The translations under genes were made by a program, and so were the position numbers. A stretch of DNA of 64,000 nt from Asanoa iriomotensis (lineage in GTDB: Bacteria; Actinomycetota; Actinomycetes; Mycobacteriales; Micromonosporaceae): NCBI RefSeq assembly GCF_016862515.1, contig NZ_BONC01000012.1, positions 79,771 through 143,770 on the forward strand, written 5' to 3'. Every line of letters begins with the position of its first letter. Position 1 is the first letter of the stretch. Below, one piece after another: positions 50,616 through 59,597 of this stretch. The notes beneath the pieces are model-generated. The model searched no databases. It saw only the letters and a list, made by a program, of their open reading frames with translations, and was not told where the DNA came from.

Positions 50616-53327
50616 ATGGCGCACGACATCGCTCACCATCCCGCGATCGCCACGGTCTGCCTCTCGGGCACCCTGGAGGACAAGCTGGCCGCCGCGGCCG
50701 CCGCCCGTTTCCGCGGCGTCGAGATCTTCGCCAGCGACCTCGTCGCCTCCGCGTGGTCGCCCGAGCGGGTGCGGCAGGAGTGCGCGCGGCGCGGCCTCTC
50801 GATCGACCTCTACCAGCCGTTCCGGGACTTCGAGGCGGTGCCGCCGGACGTGCTTGCCGCCAACCTCCGCCGGGCCGAACGCACCTTCGACGTGCTCGAG
50901 CGGCTCGGCGCCACGACCTTGCTGGTCTGCTCGTCGGTGTCGCCGGACGCGGTCGACGACGACGACCTCGCGGCCGAACACCTGCACGAGCTGGCGAGCC
51001 GCGCACACCGGCGCGGGCTGCGCATCGCCTACGAGGCGCTGGCCTGGGGCCGGTTCGTCAACACCTATGCCCATGCCTGGCGGATCGTCCGGCGGGCCGG
51101 TCATCCCGCACTCGGCCTCTGCCTCGACAGCTTCCACGTGCTCTCGCGCGCCGACGACCCGGCGGGCATCAGGGTCGTGCCGGCCGATCGCATCTTCCAC
51201 GTCCAGCTCGCCGACGCGCCGCGGATGAACATGGACGTGGTCGAGTGGAGCCGCCACCATCGCCTGTTCCCGGGGCTCGGCGCGTTCGACCTCGCCGGTT
51301 TCGCCGGCCACGTGCTGAGCACCGGCTACACCGGGCCGCTGTCGCTGGAGGTGTTCAACGACGTCTACCGGCAGGCCGATCCGCGCCACGCCGCCATCGA
51401 CGGCATGCGCTCACTACTCGCGCTCCAGGAGGCGGTCGGCGGCTCGGCGGCGCCGGCGGTCCGGCCCGACGGTCTTCCGCCGGCACCCGCTCTCGGTGGC
51501 CACGTCTTCACCGAGCTCGCGGTCGACGAACGGTCGGGGCCCTCGGTCGCGGGCGCGCTGACCGCGCTCGGGTTCGCCCACACGGGGCAGCATCGCTCGA
51601 AGCCGGTGGAGCTGTGGGAGCAGGGCGCGGCCAGGGTCCTGCTGAACTTCGCTCCACACAGCAGAGTCGCGCCCGGCACGGCGACGATCTGCGCGCTGGG
51701 CCTGGAGAGCGCCGACCCGGCGCGGTCCGCCCGCCGCGCCGAACGGCTGCTCGCCCCTGTGCTGCCCCGGCTCCGGCAGCCCGAGGAGGCCGAGCTCGTC
51801 TCCGTGGCAGCGCCCGACGGCATCGCGGTCTTCCTCGTCGGCACCGATGGTCACGACTGGCTCGCGGACTTCGTGCCGACCGGCCACACCGCCCCCGGCG
51901 ACGGGCGGATCACGGCCACGGACCACGTCTCGCTGACCGACTCGGTCGACGACTTCGACGAGACGACGTTGTTCTACCGGGCGGTGCTGGGCTTGCGGGC
52001 CGACGAGTCGACCGAGATCGCGGCGCCGTTCGGGCTCATCCGCGGTCGCGCCGCCCGCGACCCGGCCGGCCTGGTCACGATCGCGCTGAACACCGCGCCG
52101 CTGCGCCGCGGCGACTGGGCGCCCGCGACACCGAGCCCGCAGCACATCGCGTTCCGCACCGACGACGCGGTCGCCAGTGCCCGCGCGATGCGCGCGCTCG
52201 GTGCGCCGGTGCTGACGATCCCCGACAACTACTACGCCGACCTCGACGCCCGGCTCGACCTGCCGCCCGACCTGCTCGCCGCCCTGCGTGCGCACTCGAT
52301 CCTCTACGACCGGGACGAGACCGGCGGCTATCTGCATTTCTACACGGAGATGCTCGGCTCCCGGCTCTTCTTCGCCGTGGTGCAACGCGTCGACGGCTAC
52401 CGGGGTCACGGTGACCCTACGAGTGCCCCGGTGCGGATGGCGGCGCACCGCGAGCGCCGGCTGCGTGGCCTACGGGACGCTCCGGAGCGCGACCGGCGGC
52501 GGCACGACTACTCGCTGGCTCACCTGACCGCGCTGAGCCTCTCGCCGCCCGAGCTGGTCGACGCGGCCGCCGCGGCCGGCTACCGCTACGTGGGCCTGCG
52601 GCTGACCCGGGTCACGCCGCAGGAGCCCCACTATCCACTCGCGACGGACCCGGCGTTGATGCGGTCCACCAGAGCTCGCCTGGCCGCCACCGGCATCGAG
52701 GTCCTCGACGTCGAGCTCGCCCGGATCAGCCCCGACGAGGATCCGCGGGACTTCGAGCGGTTCCTCGAGACCGGCGCCGAGCTGGGCGCCAGGCACGTCA
52801 TCGCCCAGCTGCCCGACCCCGACCGGGCGCGCAAGGTCGACCGGTTCGCGCGGTTGTGCGAGCTGGCACGGCCGCTCGGGCTCACCGTCGACCTGGAGTT
52901 CCCGTCGTGGACCGAGACGCCGGACCTGCGCGAGGCGGCACGGGTGCTCCGGGGAGCCGAGCAGCCCAACGCGGGGTTGCTCGTCGACCTGCTGCACTTC
53001 GCCCGATCCGGATCGAGCGTCGCCGACCTGCGTGCGCTACCCGCGCACTGGTTTCATTTCGTGCACGTCTGCGACGCGCCGCCCGGCGTGCCGACGACCA
53101 ACGAGGAGCTGATCCACACGGCGCGGTTCGAACGACTGTTCCCCGGCGAGGGTGGGATCGACGTCCGCGGCATCCTCGACGCGTTGCCGCGCGGGCTGCC
53201 GTTCGCGCTGGAGATCCCGCGCGCGACGCTGGTCGCCCAGGTGGGTGCCACCGAGCACGCCCGGCTGGCCATCACGGCGGCCCGCGACTACCTCGACATC
53301 CCGCACGAGGCGCCGGCGGCCGCCTAG
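50616..53327 (+). CDS. quiC: three-module 3-dehydroshikimate dehydratase
   Basis: 903 aa; ATG with GGGAGG upstream (a GTG at 50598 is alternative). Module 1 (about 1-275): metal-dependent TIM barrel of the dehydroshikimate dehydratase type (TVCLSGTLEDKLAAAA, EALAWGRFVNTY, LCLDSFHVLS, LSLEVFND). Module 2 (about 290-590): HPPD-like VOC pair with candidate ligands in TDHVSL, QHIAF and FYTEML. This pair matches the bimodular QuiC architecture making protocatechuate. Module 3 (about 630-900) is an extra isomerase-like TIM barrel (YVGLRLTRVTP, VDLEFPSW, LLVDLLHFARSG, FALEIPRA). It converges on aroE. Confidence 0.9.
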   Translation: MAHDIAHHPAIATVCLSGTLEDKLAAAAAARFRGVEIFASDLVASAWSPERVRQECARRGLSIDLYQPFRDFEAVPPDVLAANLRRAERTFDVLERLGATTLLVCSSVSPDAVDDDDLAAEHLHELASRAHRRGLRIAYEALAWGRFVNTYAHAWRIVRRAGHPALGLCLDSFHVLSRADDPAGIRVVPADRIFHVQLADAPRMNMDVVEWSRHHRLFPGLGAFDLAGFAGHVLSTGYTGPLSLEVFNDVYRQADPRHAAIDGMRSLLALQEAVGGSAAPAVRPDGLPPAPALGGHVFTELAVDERSGPSVAGALTALGFAHTGQHRSKPVELWEQGAARVLLNFAPHSRVAPGTATICALGLESADPARSARRAERLLAPVLPRLRQPEEAELVSVAAPDGIAVFLVGTDGHDWLADFVPTGHTAPGDGRITATDHVSLTDSVDDFDETTLFYRAVLGLRADESTEIAAPFGLIRGRAARDPAGLVTIALNTAPLRRGDWAPATPSPQHIAFRTDDAVASARAMRALGAPVLTIPDNYYADLDARLDLPPDLLAALRAHSILYDRDETGGYLHFYTEMLGSRLFFAVVQRVDGYRGHGDPTSAPVRMAAHRERRLRGLRDAPERDRRRHDYSLAHLTALSLSPPELVDAAAAAGYRYVGLRLTRVTPQEPHYPLATDPALMRSTRARLAATGIEVLDVELARISPDEDPRDFERFLETGAELGARHVIAQLPDPDRARKVDRFARLCELARPLGLTVDLEFPSWTETPDLREAARVLRGAEQPNAGLLVDLLHFARSGSSVADLRALPAHWFHFVHVCDAPPGVPTTNEELIHTARFERLFPGEGGIDVRGILDALPRGLPFALEIPRATLVAQVGATEHARLAITAARDYLDIPHEAPAAA

Positions 53328-53334
53328 GGTCCGC

Positions 53335-54195
53335 TCAGCGGCCGGAGGCGAGGAGCTCGGCGGAGTGGGCGAGCATCGCCTCCGGGTCGGCGGGTCGGCC
53401 GGTGAACAGTTCGAACGCGGCGACGGCCTGGAAGGCGTTCATGCCACCACCGTGCAGGGTCGGCGCGCCGACCGCCCGCGCGGCACGCAGCAGGGCCGTT
53501 TCGATCGGCCGGTAGACGATGTCGGCCACCCACAGGTCGGCGCGCAGGTCGGTCTCGGGCACGGGCGAGCCGGGGTTGTGCGCCATCCCGACCGGGGTGG
53601 CGTTGACCAGCCCGTCCGCCTCGGCCAACAGGCCCGGCAGACGGTCGTGGGTGGACGCGGTGACGCGGTCGGCGCCGAACTCGCGGGCCAGCGTGTCGAC
53701 GAGCGGACCGGTGCGGGTCGCGTCGGTGTCGACGAGCGTCAACCGCCCGATCCCGAGGGCCAGCAGCGCGTGGGCGACGGCCGCGCCGGCACCGCCCGCG
53801 CCGAGTTGGACGACGCGGCGCCGGGCGGCGTCCGGGAACGAGCGGGCGAAGCTGAGGCGGAACCCCGAGGCGTCGGTGTTGTAGCCGCGGCTCCCGTCGC
53901 CGTCGAAGACCACGGTGTTGACGGCGCCGAGCACCGCCGCGTCGCCGCACAGCTCGTCGAGGTGCTCGGCGACCGCCTGCTTGAACGGGTGGGTGACGTT
54001 GAGCCCGCGGTAGCCGAGCGTGCGTGCCCACCGGAGCAGTTCCGGGAGGTCGTCGGCGGTCAGGCCCCGCTGCCGGCTGTCGATCGTGGCGTACAGCAGG
54101 CGGATGCCCTGCCGGTCGCCCTCACGCTGGTGCAGCAGTGGAGCGTGCGACTGCTGGATGCCGTCACCGACGAGTCCGATCAGGACGGACGTCAC
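53335..54195 (-). CDS. shikimate/quinate dehydrogenase (AroE family)
   Basis: 286 aa from GTG behind GGAGG. Substrate motif QQSHAPLLHQREG, catalytic Lys in NVTHPFKQAV, GAVNTVVFDG, NADP-fold QLGAGGAGAAVAHALL and NATPVGM. Located last in the TRAP operon and beside quiC, so probably catabolic, oxidising shikimate to 3-dehydroshikimate or quinate to dehydroquinate. The SxSxxLHN site is changed to QSHAPLLH, typical of quinate/shikimate paralogues. Confidence 0.9.
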   Translation of the reverse strand: MTSVLIGLVGDGIQQSHAPLLHQREGDRQGIRLLYATIDSRQRGLTADDLPELLRWARTLGYRGLNVTHPFKQAVAEHLDELCGDAAVLGAVNTVVFDGDGSRGYNTDASGFRLSFARSFPDAARRRVVQLGAGGAGAAVAHALLALGIGRLTLVDTDATRTGPLVDTLAREFGADRVTASTHDRLPGLLAEADGLVNATPVGMAHNPGSPVPETDLRADLWVADIVYRPIETALLRAARAVGAPTLHGGGMNAFQAVAAFELFTGRPADPEAMLAHSAELLASGR

Positions 54196-54212
54196 GCTAC
54201 CTCCTGTGAGAC

Positions 54213-54240
54213 GGAGGGCCGGCGTCGCCGCCGGCCCTCC
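54213..54240 (-). terminator. intercistronic hairpin between dctP and aroE-type gene
   Basis: GGAGGGCCGGCG/CGCCGGCCCTCC, 12-bp perfect stem with a TCGC loop. Located after the solute-binding protein gene; it could terminate most transcripts or stabilise the dctP message. Confidence 0.75.
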
Positions 54241-54253
54241 ATCGATTGACCGG

Positions 54254-55291
54254 TCAGGCCGCGGTCGCCCGGATGCTCTTGTAGAGCTCGAGGTCGGCGC
54301 CCTTGTAGTAGGTGTTGAAGTAGGCCTCGGCCTTGGCGATGAACGCCGCCCGGTCGACCTGGTCGATCTCCACGACGGTCCGGCTCTTGTCGCCCCGCCA
54401 GCCGTCGATCACCTTCTCGGTCTCGTCGTCGACGCACTTGCGGTTCTCGGCACGGATGTCGTGGATCGCCTTGAAGAGGGCGTCCTTCTGGGCCTGGCTC
54501 ATCTTGTCGAGGGTCTTGTCGGAGACGACGACGTAGTGCGTGCCCACCTGGTGGTTGGTCAGGCTGGCCACCTTCAGGATCTCGTCGAACTTCTGGGCGT
54601 GCGTCGCCACGACCGGGTTCTCCTGACCCTGGGCGACACCCTGCTGCAGTGCGAGATAGAGCTCCTCGAGCGCGATGGCCACGGCGTTGGCCCCGAGGGC
54701 CTTGGCGTTGGCCAGGAACTGCGGCGTGTTCGGGAATCGGATCTTGAGGCGGGCGAGGTCCTCCGGCTTGCGGATGGGCGCCGTTGTGGTGAACGTCCGC
54801 ATCCCGAAGTACCAGGCGTCGACGATGGTCGTGTCGGTGGCGGCGTTGAACTCGGTGAAGAAGTCCTTGCCGTTGGAGTCGACCCACTTGAAGAAGTGGT
54901 CGATGTCGTCGAACGCGTAGGCGGCGTCGAGCACACCGATCTTCGGGAAGGCGGTGGACATCGCCGAGCCACCCTGCAGGTCGATGTCGATGTCGCCGGC
55001 CTGGACGCCGGCGAAGCGCTCGGCGTCGGGCCCGAGTTGGCTGTTGGGGAACAGGTCGAGCGTCAGGTTCAGGTTCTGTCCCTCGACCCGTTCCTTGAGC
55101 AGCTGCATTCCACAGTAGAAGTTCGGTTGGCTCTCGGGTTGCGAGCTGCCGATCTTGATCGTGAGCTGGGGGTTCTCGCCGGCCGTCGGTGCGGTGTTGT
55201 TCTGGGTCGTGCACCCGGCGGCCAGCGCGCTGGGCAGAGCGAGGGCGAGCGCCGCGGCGATCCGGCGCCAGCCGACGAAGCGTCGATGCAT
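54254..55291 (-). CDS. dctP: TRAP transporter solute-binding lipoprotein DctP
   Basis: 345 aa. Signal with lipobox LAAGC, then a DctP fold (LFPNSQLGPDAERFAGVQAGDIDI, KIRFPNTPQFL, PVVATHAQKFDEI). Binds an organic acid for the DctQM pair; beside quinate/shikimate genes the ligand is probably quinate or shikimate. Lipid anchoring suits a Gram-positive cell. Confidence 0.92.
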   Translation of the reverse strand: MHRRFVGWRRIAAALALALPSALAAGCTTQNNTAPTAGENPQLTIKIGSSQPESQPNFYCGMQLLKERVEGQNLNLTLDLFPNSQLGPDAERFAGVQAGDIDIDLQGGSAMSTAFPKIGVLDAAYAFDDIDHFFKWVDSNGKDFFTEFNAATDTTIVDAWYFGMRTFTTTAPIRKPEDLARLKIRFPNTPQFLANAKALGANAVAIALEELYLALQQGVAQGQENPVVATHAQKFDEILKVASLTNHQVGTHYVVVSDKTLDKMSQAQKDALFKAIHDIRAENRKCVDDETEKVIDGWRGDKSRTVVEIDQVDRAAFIAKAEAYFNTYYKGADLELYKSIRATAA

Positions 55292-55324
55292 GGGTCTACC
55301 TCTCTTGTCAGGACAGCGCCCGGG

Positions 55325-56605
55325 TCAGAAACCGAGCAGCCCGGGCAGCCACAGGGCGAGGTCGGGGAACGCGGTGATCAGGACGAGGACCGCGACCAAC
55401 GGGATCAGGAACGGTGCGACGCCGCGGAAGACCTGGTCCACCGGGCGGCCGGTCACGGAACTGGTGATGTAGAGGACGCTGCCGACCGGCGGGGTCAGCA
55501 GACCGATCATCAGGTTGATGATCATCACGACGCCGAAGTAGATCGGGTCGACGCCCAGGTCGGTGGCGATCGGCAGCAGCACCGGCACCGTGACCAGGAT
55601 GATCGCGGTGGCGTCGATCAGGGCGCCGAGCACGAGCAGGATGAGGTTCACCAGGATCATGAACACGACGGGGCTGTCGGAGACCGAGGTGAGGAACTCG
55701 GCCACGTCCCGCGACACGTGCGCGCGGGTCAGGATGAGGCCCAGCAGCGCCGCCGCGCCAAGGATGAGTGCGATGCCGCCGGTGATGACCGCGGTCTCCC
55801 GCAGGGACTGCAACAGCACCCGCACGTTGAGGGAGCGGTAGAACACCCCGAGGACCAGCATGAACAGGACGGCGACGGACGCGGCCTCGGTCGGCGTGAA
55901 CGTGCCGGACAGGATGCCGCCGAGGAGGATGACCGGCGTCAGGCCCGGGCCGATGGCGCCGATCGCGGCCCGCACGAAGCGGCGGCGGTCGAAGGGCACG
56001 GTGGACAGGTCGCGGCGGCGTGCGGTCCAGATGAAGATGTACGCGCAGAGTCCGGCCGCCATGATGAACGCGGGCACGACCGAGGCGGCGAACAGCGCGC
56101 CCGTGGACACCGTCGCCGTGGCGGCGTAGATCACCGCGGGGATGCTGGGCGGCATCACCGGGCTGATGAGCGACGACGAGGCGGTCAGGCCGGCCGCGAA
56201 GCTGAACGGGTAGCCGGCCTTGACCATCTGCGGGATCTGCATCTTGCCCAGCCCGGCCACATCGGCGAGCGCGGAGCCGCTCATCCACGAGAAGCCGACC
56301 GCGGAACCGACGTTGACGTAGGCGAGGTTGCCGCGCACCCGGCCGAGCGCGGCGAGGCAGAACTCGTAGAGCCGGTCGGCGATGCCCAGCCGGTTGGCCA
56401 TCACCCCGACGAGGATGAACAGCGGCACCGCGAGCAGCGGGAAGCTGTTGAGCCCGTCGAAGGTCGTCTTGAGCGCGAAGCCGCTGGACGTGCCGTCGGC
56501 CAGCGCCCACCACAGGCTGGGCCCGAGGAACGCGAGGCCGACCGGCACCCGGATCAGCAGGAGGAGGGCGATCACGACGCCGACCATCCAGAGCTCGAGG
56601 ATCAT
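55325..56605 (-). CDS. dctM: TRAP transporter large permease DctM
   Basis: 426 aa with about 12 helices; signature PLFILVGVMANRLGIADRLY, FSWMSGSALADVAGLG and PVMPPSIPAVIYA. ATG overlaps the DctQ stop (ATGA). Confidence 0.93.
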   Translation of the reverse strand: MILELWMVGVVIALLLLIRVPVGLAFLGPSLWWALADGTSSGFALKTTFDGLNSFPLLAVPLFILVGVMANRLGIADRLYEFCLAALGRVRGNLAYVNVGSAVGFSWMSGSALADVAGLGKMQIPQMVKAGYPFSFAAGLTASSSLISPVMPPSIPAVIYAATATVSTGALFAASVVPAFIMAAGLCAYIFIWTARRRDLSTVPFDRRRFVRAAIGAIGPGLTPVILLGGILSGTFTPTEAASVAVLFMLVLGVFYRSLNVRVLLQSLRETAVITGGIALILGAAALLGLILTRAHVSRDVAEFLTSVSDSPVVFMILVNLILLVLGALIDATAIILVTVPVLLPIATDLGVDPIYFGVVMIINLMIGLLTPPVGSVLYITSSVTGRPVDQVFRGVAPFLIPLVAVLVLITAFPDLALWLPGLLGF

Positions 56606-57162
56606 CGTGCCTCCGCCGCGTCGAACACCACGTCGTCCCGGTTGGCGTAGAAGATCCGGACGACGGCGCGCACGGCCCCCGAGGCGAACCCGAGAAGCGG
56701 GAACGTGTACAGGATCCAGATGGGGATGCCGAGCGCGGCGGTCCGGCGGGAGGGAAAGGCCCGGATCAGCGCGTAGGCCTCCCAGACGAGCAGGGCGCAG
56801 ATCACCGCCGTACACACCGCGGACACCGCCCGGACCACGACGAGCGCCCGGCCCTTGGCGACGTAGTCGATGATCTGGATGGTGATGTGGCCGTTGTTGC
56901 CGATCAGGTAGCCGACCATGATGAACGTGAGGGCGATCAGCGAGTAGCCCGCGAGCTCACTCACCCCGGGCCAGTTGAGCGCGGGCACGAACCGGCTGAC
57001 GACCTGCCACAGCACGCTGACGAAGATGAGGACCAGCGCCGCGCAGGCGATGGCCAGCTCCACCGACGCCCAGGCCCGCAGCGCCGCCGGCTCCCGGCGC
57101 CGCGCGGGCTCGGTGCCGGCGGCGGGCGGATCCGACGTGACCGGCACGGGCTCGCCCGTCAC
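56602..57162 (-). CDS. dctQ: TRAP transporter small permease DctQ
   Basis: 186 aa from GTG, four helices with a hydrophilic N-terminal tail. WPGVSELAGYSLIALTFIMVGY is preserved only in its DctQ-like WxxELxxY-type core. First gene of the TRAP operon; IclR is divergent 321 bp away. Confidence 0.87.
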   Translation of the reverse strand: MTGEPVPVTSDPPAAGTEPARRREPAALRAWASVELAIACAALVLIFVSVLWQVVSRFVPALNWPGVSELAGYSLIALTFIMVGYLIGNNGHITIQIIDYVAKGRALVVVRAVSAVCTAVICALLVWEAYALIRAFPSRRTAALGIPIWILYTFPLLGFASGAVRAVVRIFYANRDDVVFDAAEAR

Positions 57163-57382
57163 CGGCTTTCCTTCGATCGGTGCGTGCTCACGACGGCCTC
57201 ACTCTCCAATAGGGATGGTGCGCGCCGTGGACCGGGCAGGGGCAGGGGTCGGTCGGTCCGGCGGACGCCCTGATGCGAAGAAGCTGGAGGACCACCAGAC
57301 GGACCAATTGAACCATCTCGTGGACTGGCCTGTAACCTACGTGGCGACCCCGCCGCTGGCAAGGCATTGAGTCCTGACCGTT

Positions 57383-57392
57383 ACGCATGCGT
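57383..57392. promoter_or_regulatory. palindrome in the DctQ-IclR intergenic region
   Basis: ACGCATGCGT is a perfect 10-bp palindrome within GTTACGCATGCGTGAAAAC. It sits in the 321-bp region between dctQ and the IclR gene. IclR-family operators are often short palindromes, so this is a candidate site. The rest of the region shows nothing gene-like. Confidence 0.4.
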
Positions 57393-57483
57393 GAAAACGG
57401 CGGCACCGTACGGTGCGCCGCCGGTGCACCGCTCTCCGGTGCGGTCGGTACCATGGCGCGGAGCGCGAGGAGGGTGTGTCCTG

Positions 57484-58248
57484 GTGGAGGCCGCTGACCA
57501 ACAAGGTGTCCGCAGCGTGCAACGCGCGCTGGACATCCTCGGCCTGCTCACTCCCGACCGGCCCGCCATCTCGATCCGGGAGATCGTGGACGCCACCGGT
57601 CTGGCGAAGACGACCGTGCTGCGGATGGTCTCGACGCTGGAGCAGAGTGGACTGCTCTGGGCCACGCCCAGCGGCTACATGGCCGGGCCCGGGCTCTGGC
57701 GCTGGGCACACCTGGCACAGCGCAGCTGGGAGCTGCCCCCTGACACCCAACGGGTGATGCGCGAGCTGGCGGCGCGCCGGCGCGAGACGGTCAACGTCTA
57801 CGTCGCGCGCGACATCTACCGGGTCTGCATCGCCCAACAAGAGGGACCGCAACCGCTGCGGCACGTCGTCCACGTCGGTGACGAGCTGCCGATGTGGGCC
57901 GGCGCGTCGGCCAAGGTCCTGCTGCGCGACGCCTCCCCCGCCCTGCTCGATCGCATCGCCAAGAGCTCGCCCTACGGCCCGAGCCACGTCAAGCGGCTGC
58001 GGGAATGGATCGACGAGGCGACCGTGCGGGGTTATGCCGAGAGCCACGGCGAACGCGAGGACGGCCTGTCCGCCGTCGCGGCGCCGATCCTCGGCCAGTC
58101 CGGCAGCGTCATCGCGGCGCTCGGGTTGAGCGGGCCGACGATCCGCTTCACCGAGGAGCGGGTGGCCGAGTTCGCCGCGGACCTCAAGCAGATCGCCCGG
58201 GAGCTGTCCGAGCGCGGGTTCGCGCACCCGTTCAGCGACGGTCGCTGA
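57484..58248 (+). CDS. IclR-family transcriptional regulator
   Basis: 254 aa from GTG with GGAGGG 9 bp upstream. Winged HTH (SVQRALDILGLL, TGLAKTTVLRMVSTLEQSGLL) and C-terminal effector domain (GASAKVLLRDASPALLDRI, GYAESHGEREDGLSAVAAPI). IclR proteins such as PcaR/PobR-type regulators control aromatic acid and quinate catabolism; here it is divergent from the TRAP operon. Confidence 0.9.
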   Translation: MEAADQQGVRSVQRALDILGLLTPDRPAISIREIVDATGLAKTTVLRMVSTLEQSGLLWATPSGYMAGPGLWRWAHLAQRSWELPPDTQRVMRELAARRRETVNVYVARDIYRVCIAQQEGPQPLRHVVHVGDELPMWAGASAKVLLRDASPALLDRIAKSSPYGPSHVKRLREWIDEATVRGYAESHGEREDGLSAVAAPILGQSGSVIAALGLSGPTIRFTEERVAEFAADLKQIARELSERGFAHPFSDGR

Positions 58249-58300
58249 TCCCGGTTCGCCCACCACGGGTCACCTCCCCGCGTGCGGTCGGCGCTAGTTA

Positions 58301-58318
58301 TACGAACTGGTACGTTAG
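58301..58318 (+). promoter_or_regulatory. TetR operator candidate upstream of its own gene
   Basis: TACGAACTGGTACGTTAG: inverted halves ACGAAC and GTACGT (one mismatch) around TG. It contains CTGGTACGTT shared with the quiC promoter, 50 bp before the TetR ATG. Confidence 0.62.
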
Positions 58319-58367
58319 TTAGCCACCCTCGACAACCCGAAGTCAAGAGCCGAGCCCGGAGGATGCG

Positions 58368-59015
58368 ATGGCAGGACCGCGGACCGTGGACACACCGGAG
58401 CGGGTACGCGACAGCGCCCGCACCCGCGCGGAGATCCTCGACGTCGCCACGGCCGAGTTCGCGGCCAACGGGTACGACGGTTCCCGGGTCGACGAGATCG
58501 CGGCGTTGACCCGCACCACGAAGCGCATGATCTACTACCACTTCGGCGGCAAGAAGCAGCTCTACATCGCGGTGCTCGAACGGGCCTACGCGCGGATCAG
58601 GGCCGCCGAGCGTCAGGTGGAGCTCGACGACCTCGACCCGGTCGCCGCGGTGCGCCGGATCGCGGAGGTCACCTTCGACCACCACGGTGCGCATCCGGAG
58701 TTCATCCGGCTCGTCAGCATCGAGAACATCCACCACGCCGAGCACGTCAAGGAACTGGTCGAGATGGTCGACCTCGGCGGACCGATCGTGGCGCTGCTCG
58801 AGGACATCCTGCGCCGCGGCCGGCAGGAGGGGCTGTTCCGGTCCGACGCCGACGCGATCGACGTACACATGATGATCAGCGCGTTCTGTGTCTTCCGGGT
58901 CGCCAACCGCCACACCTTCGGCACCATCTTCGGCCGCGACCTGGTCGATCCGGCCCGCACCGACCACTACCGGGCGATGTGCGGCGACATGATCGTCCGC
59001 TACCTGGCGGCTTAG
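58368..59015 (+). CDS. TetR-family transcriptional regulator
   Basis: 215 aa with GGAGG before ATG. N-terminal TetR HTH (RAEILDVATAEFAANGYDGSRVDEIAA, TKRMIYYHFGGKKQLY region) and an all-helical ligand domain. Shared promoter motif with quiC suggests control of quinate/shikimate catabolism and autoregulation. Confidence 0.9.
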   Translation: MAGPRTVDTPERVRDSARTRAEILDVATAEFAANGYDGSRVDEIAALTRTTKRMIYYHFGGKKQLYIAVLERAYARIRAAERQVELDDLDPVAAVRRIAEVTFDHHGAHPEFIRLVSIENIHHAEHVKELVEMVDLGGPIVALLEDILRRGRQEGLFRSDADAIDVHMMISAFCVFRVANRHTFGTIFGRDLVDPARTDHYRAMCGDMIVRYLAA

Positions 59016-59120
59016 ACGTCCACCCAGACCCCCGTGCGGGACGGTGCGCGCGGGCGAAGCCGGCGGCTCTGGCCACGTCGAGGTCGGCGCCCGCGGCTAC
59101 CTCCACGCCGGGGATCGTGC

Positions 59121-59597
59121 TCAGGGGGCGGAGGTGGTTGCGCGCGATGGCGCCGCGCCCTCGCGGAGCACCCGCACGCCGTGCATGCCCAGTTCGTAGC
59201 CGGCGGCGCCGAAGCCCGCGACGAACGCGTCGGCGGCGCGGGCCGTCACCAGGTCGCTGTGGTAGATCGGCTCCCGGGCGAAGACGTTGCTCAGGTGGAC
59301 CTCCACCACCGGTTGCGCGATCACTTTGAGCGCGTCGAGCACGGCTACCGAGCGGGTCGACAGGCCGGCCGGGTTGATCAGCACCGCCGCCGCATCGTCG
59401 TGCGCCTCGTGCAGCCAGTCGACCACCTGACCCTCGTGATTGGACTGGCCGAAGAACACCTCGAAGCGGAGCTCCAACGCCAGCAGGCGGCAGCGTTTCT
59501 CGATCTCGGCCAGGGTGACCTGGCCGTAGACGTGCGGCTCGCGGCGACCGAGCATGTCGAGGTTGGGTCCATTGAGGATGAACAGCCGGTCGGTCAC
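59121..59597 (-). CDS. aroQ: type II 3-dehydroquinate dehydratase
   Basis: 158-aa dodecameric-type dehydroquinase. FILNGPNLDMLGRREPHVYG holds the active-site Asn/Tyr/Arg region; FFGQSNHEGQVVDWLHEA; INPAGLSTRSVAVLDAL; EVHLSNVFAREP with catalytic His. GTG overlaps the stop of the PQQ dehydrogenase gene, so here it converts catabolic dehydroquinate to dehydroshikimate. Confidence 0.93.
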   Translation of the reverse strand: MTDRLFILNGPNLDMLGRREPHVYGQVTLAEIEKRCRLLALELRFEVFFGQSNHEGQVVDWLHEAHDDAAAVLINPAGLSTRSVAVLDALKVIAQPVVEVHLSNVFAREPIYHSDLVTARAADAFVAGFGAAGYELGMHGVRVLREGAAPSRATTSAP

